Assembly (NCBI RefSeq): GCF_946479975.1
Contig: NZ_CAMLIX010000176.1
Coordinates: forward strand, 1-10,761
From: an uncultured Flavobacterium sp.
GTDB lineage: Bacteria > Bacteroidota > Bacteroidia > Flavobacteriales > Flavobacteriaceae
Reading direction: 5' to 3'
Length of the DNA: 10,761 nt
In this document: piece after piece, positions 7,449 to 10,761 of the stretch
Position numbering within the stretch: position 1 is the stretch's first letter
How the letters are laid out: each line of letters begins with the position of its first letter
Made by a program: the position numbers and the translations under genes
Notes under the pieces: model-generated
Databases searched by the model: none
What the model saw: only the letters and a program-made list of their open reading frames with translations
What the model was told of the DNA's origin: nothing

Positions 7449-8672
7449 ATGCAAGCAAAAGATTTACTGCAGTTAGCAGACCAATTTGGAAGTCCATTGT
7501 ATGTTTACGATGCTGAAAAAATCCAATCTCAGTACAACAGATTAACTAAAGCATTCTCTAAGGTTGAGAATTTAAGAGTTAATTACGCCATGAAGGCATT
7601 GTCAAACGTTGCGATTCTACAGTTATTAAAGAACATGGGGTCTGGTTTAGATACTGTATCGATTCAGGAAGTTCAGTTAGGACTTCACGCTGGCTATGAT
7701 CCTGACAAAATTTTCTTTACACCAAACGGCGTTTCTCTTGAAGAAATCGAAGAAGTTGCTGCAATGGGTGTACAAATCAATATCGACAATTTATCTATTC
7801 TGGAGCAATTCGGAACAAAACATCCACATATTCCAGTATGTATTCGTATCAATCCGCACGTAATGGCGGGTGGAAATGCCAATATTTCTGTTGGGCATAT
7901 CGATAGTAAATTCGGTATTTCTGTTCACCAGATTCCGCATATTTTGCGAATTGTAGAGAACACAAAAATGAGCATTGTTGGAATTCACATGCACACAGGA
8001 TCTGATATTTTAGATATCGAAGTATTTTTGTACGCTGCTGAAATCTTGTTTGATACAGCTAAAAACTTCAAAGATTTACAATTCTTAGATTTCGGAAGCG
8101 GATTCAAAGTGCCTTACAAAAAAGACGATATCGAAACAGATATTGAAGAATTAGGTAAAAAATTATCTAAAAGATTCAACGCTTTCTGTACAGAATACGG
8201 TAGAGATTTAACATTGATTTTCGAACCAGGAAAATTCTTAGTGAGTGAAGCAGGTCATTTCTTGGTAAAAGTAAACGTAGTAAAACAAACAACATCAACC
8301 GTTTTTGCTGGAGTTGACAGTGGTTTCAATCACTTGATTCGCCCAATGTTATACGGATCTTCACACCATATTGAAAACATCTCAAACCCAAAAGGAAAAG
8401 AGCGTTTTTACTCGGTTGTAGGATACATTTGTGAGACTGATACTTTTGCAAACAACCGCAGAATTCCAGAAATTACAGAAGGAGACATTTTATCTTTCAG
8501 AAATGCCGGAGCATATTGTTTCTCAATGTCTTCGAACTACAATTCAAGATACAAACCAGCCGAAGTTCTTTGGATGAACGGTCAAGGAATCTTGATTCGT
8601 CAAGCTGAAACATTTGAAGATTTACTTAAAAATCAAATTCCGTTGCCACAAGAGATTGCTGCAACAGTTTAA
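7449..8672 (+). CDS. lysA: Diaminopimelate decarboxylase
   Basis: LysA is a PLP-dependent fold-type III enzyme that decarboxylates meso-diaminopimelate to lysine, the last step of lysine synthesis in the cytoplasm. The 407-residue product has normal length. Lys49 in NYAMKAL is the expected PLP Schiff-base lysine. HIDSKFG and GIHMHTGSDI (178-187) line the alpha/beta-barrel site, and EPGKFLV (from 259) binds the cofactor phosphate. The C-terminal beta domain has Cys328 in CETDTF, the conserved cysteine acting across the dimer, and GAYCFSMSSNYNSR. The frame is open upstream to a TTG at 7380, but those 23 codons overlap the promoter, so the ATG at 7449 (MQAKDLLQLADQFG) is chosen. It is transcribed alone, between its own promoter and a terminator. 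Confidence 0.96.
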   Translation: MQAKDLLQLADQFGSPLYVYDAEKIQSQYNRLTKAFSKVENLRVNYAMKALSNVAILQLLKNMGSGLDTVSIQEVQLGLHAGYDPDKIFFTPNGVSLEEIEEVAAMGVQINIDNLSILEQFGTKHPHIPVCIRINPHVMAGGNANISVGHIDSKFGISVHQIPHILRIVENTKMSIVGIHMHTGSDILDIEVFLYAAEILFDTAKNFKDLQFLDFGSGFKVPYKKDDIETDIEELGKKLSKRFNAFCTEYGRDLTLIFEPGKFLVSEAGHFLVKVNVVKQTTSTVFAGVDSGFNHLIRPMLYGSSHHIENISNPKGKERFYSVVGYICETDTFANNRRIPEITEGDILSFRNAGAYCFSMSSNYNSRYKPAEVLWMNGQGILIRQAETFEDLLKNQIPLPQEIAATV

Positions 8673-8700
8673 AATAAAAAAAAAGAGAATATCTACTAAG

Positions 8701-8731
8701 TCCCGTTTCTTAATTGAGGCGGGATTTTTTT
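8701..8731 (+). terminator. Rho-independent terminator of lysA
   Basis: TCCCGTTTC (8701-8709) pairs with GAGGCGGGA (8716-8724), 9 pairs including two G-T wobbles, with a TTAATT loop and then seven T. It lies 28 bases after the lysA stop. Confidence 0.85.
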
Positions 8732-8766
8732 ATGACAACTTGTTTTTTATTAATATATTAATCTTG

Positions 8767-8796
8767 TTGGAGTATTGAACTTTAATAGTATTTTTG
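8767..8796 (+). promoter_or_regulatory. Putative promoter of the glycosyltransferase gene
   Basis: TTG at 8767-8769, 19 bases, then TATTTTTG at 8789-8796 (TAnnTTTG). It gives a leader of about 60 bases before the ATG at 8861. The spacing equals that of the lysA promoter. It indicates that this gene is transcribed independently of lysA. Confidence 0.6.
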
Positions 8797-8860
8797 CTAT
8801 CTAAGAAAGATATTTCACAATAAAATCCTATTCCAAATAATTAGAAATTTTTAGCCTTAA

Positions 8861-10032
8861 ATGAAAGAAAAAAAAATAATTGGATTTATTACATCTACAG
8901 ACCCTAGGGATAAAAAAAGTTGGTCAGGAATTCACTATAGAATGTATCAATCTTTATTGAATGAATTTGACGAAATATATTTATTTGGTCCAATACCTAA
9001 AACAAAGGCAATAAATAAACTACTTCGATTATTTGAGAAAATCCACTTAAAAATATTTTCTAAAAATTACAACACTGTCCACAGTATTATATCTAGTAAT
9101 TTTTTTGCTTATGAAATTAAAAAAAAACTAAAAAAAAGAAAATAGATGTATTATTTGCGCCTTCGGCATCAGCTGAAATTGCCTGTCTTAAAACTTCAAT
9201 TCCTATCTGCTATTTAGCTGATACTTCTTATAGTCAAATAAATGAATACTATGCAACTTTTTCAGGTACTTCTGCTTTATCGATTAAGGAATCAAACTGG
9301 ATTGAGCAACAAGCAATAAGCAAATCTAAAACTCAAGTTTACTCATCGCATTGGGCAGCTAATCACGTTTTAAATCATTATGTAGCTGATAGAAAAAACG
9401 TTCATGTTGTAAGTTTTGGCGCTAACATTGATCGAGTGCCAAACAAAAATGACATAAAAAAAGATTTTAACGGTACTATTAATTTACTTTTCCTCGGAAT
9501 TAACTGGAAGAGAAAAGGAGGAGATATTGTTTTAGAAGCTTTTAATATTTTAATAGATAGAGGATATGATGTTACATTAACTATCTGCGGTTGCAATCCA
9601 ACAGAGCAAATAACAAACTCTAATATAACTGTTATACCATTTTTAAATAAAAACAATCCCCAAGAATATGATCAATTCTTAAAAATATTATATCAAACAC
9701 ATCTTTTATTTGTTCCAACTCGAGCAGATTGTACACCAATAGTCTTTTGTGAAGCAAGTGCTTTTGGAATTCCTGTAATTACAACTGATACTGGAGGAGT
9801 ATGCTCTATTATTGAAAATGATATAAATGGTTTTGCTTTACCTTATGAATCAAAATCAATTGAATATGCTGATCAAATTGAAACTCTATTGAATGACCGC
9901 TCAAAATTAGAAAAGTTATCAGAGCAGTCCAGAAAGAAATTTGACGAAGAATTGAATTGGGAAGTATGGGGCAAAAAAATGCGCGAAATTATTCTACTCA
10001 CAATTGACAAAAAAAATACTACATCAATTTAA
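8861..10032 (+). pseudogene. GT4-like (GT-B fold) glycosyltransferase, interrupted by a frame change
   Basis: The ATG at 8861 starts a 94-codon frame (GFITSTDPRDKKSWSGIHYRM, a GT-B N-terminal Rossmann segment) ending at TAG 9143-9145. Coding continues without a stop in the -1 frame from about 9142 (IDVLFAPSASAEIACL) to 10032. Joined by one -1 shift, the product has 390 residues, a full family length. The C-terminal half shows FGANID (186-191), WKRKGGDIV (216-224) and DCTPIVFCEASAFGIPV, with D290-x7-E298 in place of the usual E-x7-E, then TDTGG. Such enzymes move a nucleotide-activated sugar onto a glycan or lipid acceptor; the substrate here is unknown. A GTG at 9436 opens the same frame but is not a sensible start. 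The break may be a true one-base deletion, a sequencing error, or be bypassed by slippage. The region is more AT-rich than gltB or lysA, which suggests accessory origin. Confidence 0.8.
9119..9137 (+). other. Poly-A tracts at the frame break (A9 and A8)
   Basis: Nine A at 9119-9127, then CT, then eight A at 9130-9137, followed by G. In the incoming frame the second run reads CTA AAA AAA AGA, so A AAA AAA (9130-9136) has the phase of a -1 slippery heptamer, with a TAG six bases later. One extra A in the run would restore the frame. No strong downstream stimulatory structure is seen. Confidence 0.7.
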
Positions 10033-10063
10033 ACTTAAATTTTTGAACTTCAAATACCCCCTA

Positions 10064-10084
10064 TCGAGAGCGTACCGCTCTTGA
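10064..10084. repeat. GC-rich hairpin after the glycosyltransferase
   Basis: TCGAGAGCG (10064-10072), TAC loop, CGCTCTTGA (10076-10084): 9 pairs with one G-T wobble. There is no T-tract, so it is not a standard terminator. It opens a stretch (about 10055-10145) visibly richer in G and C than its surroundings and without a reading frame, possibly a REP-like element or remnant. Confidence 0.55.
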
Positions 10085-10194
10085 ACACAAGACAGCCGAG
10101 CAAAAAACTAAACTTTGCCTACACAAGCAGGACTCTCGCGTTACCGATATTATGAATATTTAAAGCAAACAATTCTTTACCAATAAAAATTCTG

Positions 10195-10230
10195 AAAAAG
10201 CACAAATATCTAATGATGGTGTGCTTTTTT
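10195..10230 (+). terminator. Rho-independent terminator-like hairpin just before the last gene
   Basis: AAAAAGCACA (10195-10204) pairs perfectly with TGTGCTTTTT (10220-10229) around a 15-base loop, with a run of six T ending at 10230. It sits 16 bases before the ATG at 10247 and about 160 bases after the glycosyltransferase stop. It may end upstream transcription or act as an attenuator for the next gene. Confidence 0.65.
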
Positions 10231-10246
10231 AAAAAGATAAAATACT

Positions 10247-10732
10247 ATGGAGCAAGTTGGATTAAGAGATAATTTTTTATATTCATTACTATTAAACAAA
10301 ATAAACGAAAACATAAAAAATTGGGATTATTCTGAAATTAGCGGTTTTGGTTGCTACCAAAAATATACTGGACATTATGCTCGTGTTGGAATAAAAATTT
10401 CAAAAAGCAATGATCAATATTCTCAACATGAATTAATTTCAAACATTGATAAAAATCAATTACCATTAGCTTATTTAAACGAAGTTATTAGAAATTTTAA
10501 CTTTTTTATTTCATATACAACGGCAATAAAAGGAGAGAGAGTTGGTTTAAAATTTGAAATTATTGATGGGAGTCATCACGTCGTAGACTCAAGAGTTACA
10601 GATTTCCATATTGCAACAGTTTATGCATTGGTTAACTGTTTTGATAAAACCATAAAGCCTATAACTGAAAGAGAAAATATAGAAATTGAAAGATGCAAAA
10701 AAGATGCGCTCCAAAGAAATAATAACAAATAA
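10247..10732 (+). CDS. Orphan protein resembling elongation factor G domain IV
   Basis: A 161-residue soluble protein without signal peptide or membrane segment. Residues about 37-139 read like EF-G domain IV from end to end. Y40-TGHYARVGIKI resembles the RGQYGHVWLRI segment of EF-G. The stretch Y58 to I88 (with NQLPLAYLNEVIRNF) resembles the part containing VPKEYIPAVEKGI. G96 to P138 holds VGLKFEIIDGSHHVVDS and FHIATVYAL, parallel to the VKVTLYDGSYHDVDS and FKIAGSMAL segments. His111 aligns with the domain IV tip histidine of EF-G that reaches the decoding centre (His583 in E. coli; the site modified to diphthamide in EF-2). None of the EF-G GTPase motifs is present. The family's role is unknown to me; ribosome binding is inference. 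The ATG at 10247 is the first in frame. No consensus promoter lies between the hairpin and the ATG. The 29 bases after the stop show nothing. Confidence 0.65.
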   Translation: MEQVGLRDNFLYSLLLNKINENIKNWDYSEISGFGCYQKYTGHYARVGIKISKSNDQYSQHELISNIDKNQLPLAYLNEVIRNFNFFISYTTAIKGERVGLKFEIIDGSHHVVDSRVTDFHIATVYALVNCFDKTIKPITERENIEIERCKKDALQRNNNK

Positions 10733-10761
10733 TACATTTTATCTTTATTTTTAGCCATCCA

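Noticed and set aside
7249..7476. A 75-codon plus-strand frame upstream of lysA
   Set aside because: It starts within repeat B, runs through palindromic debris and overlaps the lysA promoter and start; its composition is repeat-derived.
9130..9180. Proven programmed -1 frameshift in the glycosyltransferase
   Set aside because: The slippery phase fits, but only a very weak downstream hairpin (GCC-TTC-GGC) is seen, and homopolymer indels are common; kept as one option only.
10060..10145. tRNA gene or integron attC site
   Set aside because: No cloverleaf or T-loop motif can be drawn, and no paired attC core sites of the GTTRRRY and RYYYAAC type flank the segment.

Overview
The window is chromosomal DNA from a Bacteroidota member, most likely Flavobacterium or a close relative. 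The evidence is the AT-rich composition, promoters of the Bacteroidota form (TTG or TTTG, about 19 bases, TAnnTTTG), the absence of Shine-Dalgarno sites, proteins that read like flavobacterial GltB, GltD and LysA, and intergenic spacers full of short decayed repeats of the kind I know from flavobacterial genomes. Species assignment is inference.

Layout: (1) On the minus strand at 8-193 is the 5' end of sucC (succinyl-CoA synthetase beta subunit). Its homology stops abruptly at about position 22. (2) After a 415-base AT-rich divergent spacer come gltB (609-5126) and gltD (5297-6751), the two subunits of NADPH-type glutamate synthase, separated by a repeat-bearing 170-base spacer. (3) A rho-independent terminator follows gltD. 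It opens a spacer of about 700 bases (6752-7448) without a credible gene, packed with oppositely oriented degenerate repeats, two REP-like palindromes that differ by a compensatory base pair, a GC-rich insert and a perfect 14-base palindrome. (4) lysA (7449-8672, diaminopimelate decarboxylase) has a textbook Bacteroidota promoter and its own terminator. (5) A family-4-type glycosyltransferase (8861-10032) with its own promoter is split by a -1 frame change at a poly-A run. (6) A 214-base spacer with two hairpins leads to a 161-residue protein (10247-10732). Its sequence resembles domain IV of elongation factor G standing alone, without the GTPase or other EF-G domains.

The left three quarters is housekeeping metabolism: TCA cycle, ammonium assimilation through GS-GOGAT, and the last step of lysine synthesis. 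The right quarter is accessory in character: more AT-rich, with a broken surface-sugar type gene, GC-rich palindromic debris and the EF-G domain IV-like orphan. That orphan is the best candidate for something poorly described. Its assignment rests on motif reading only and needs a profile or structure search.
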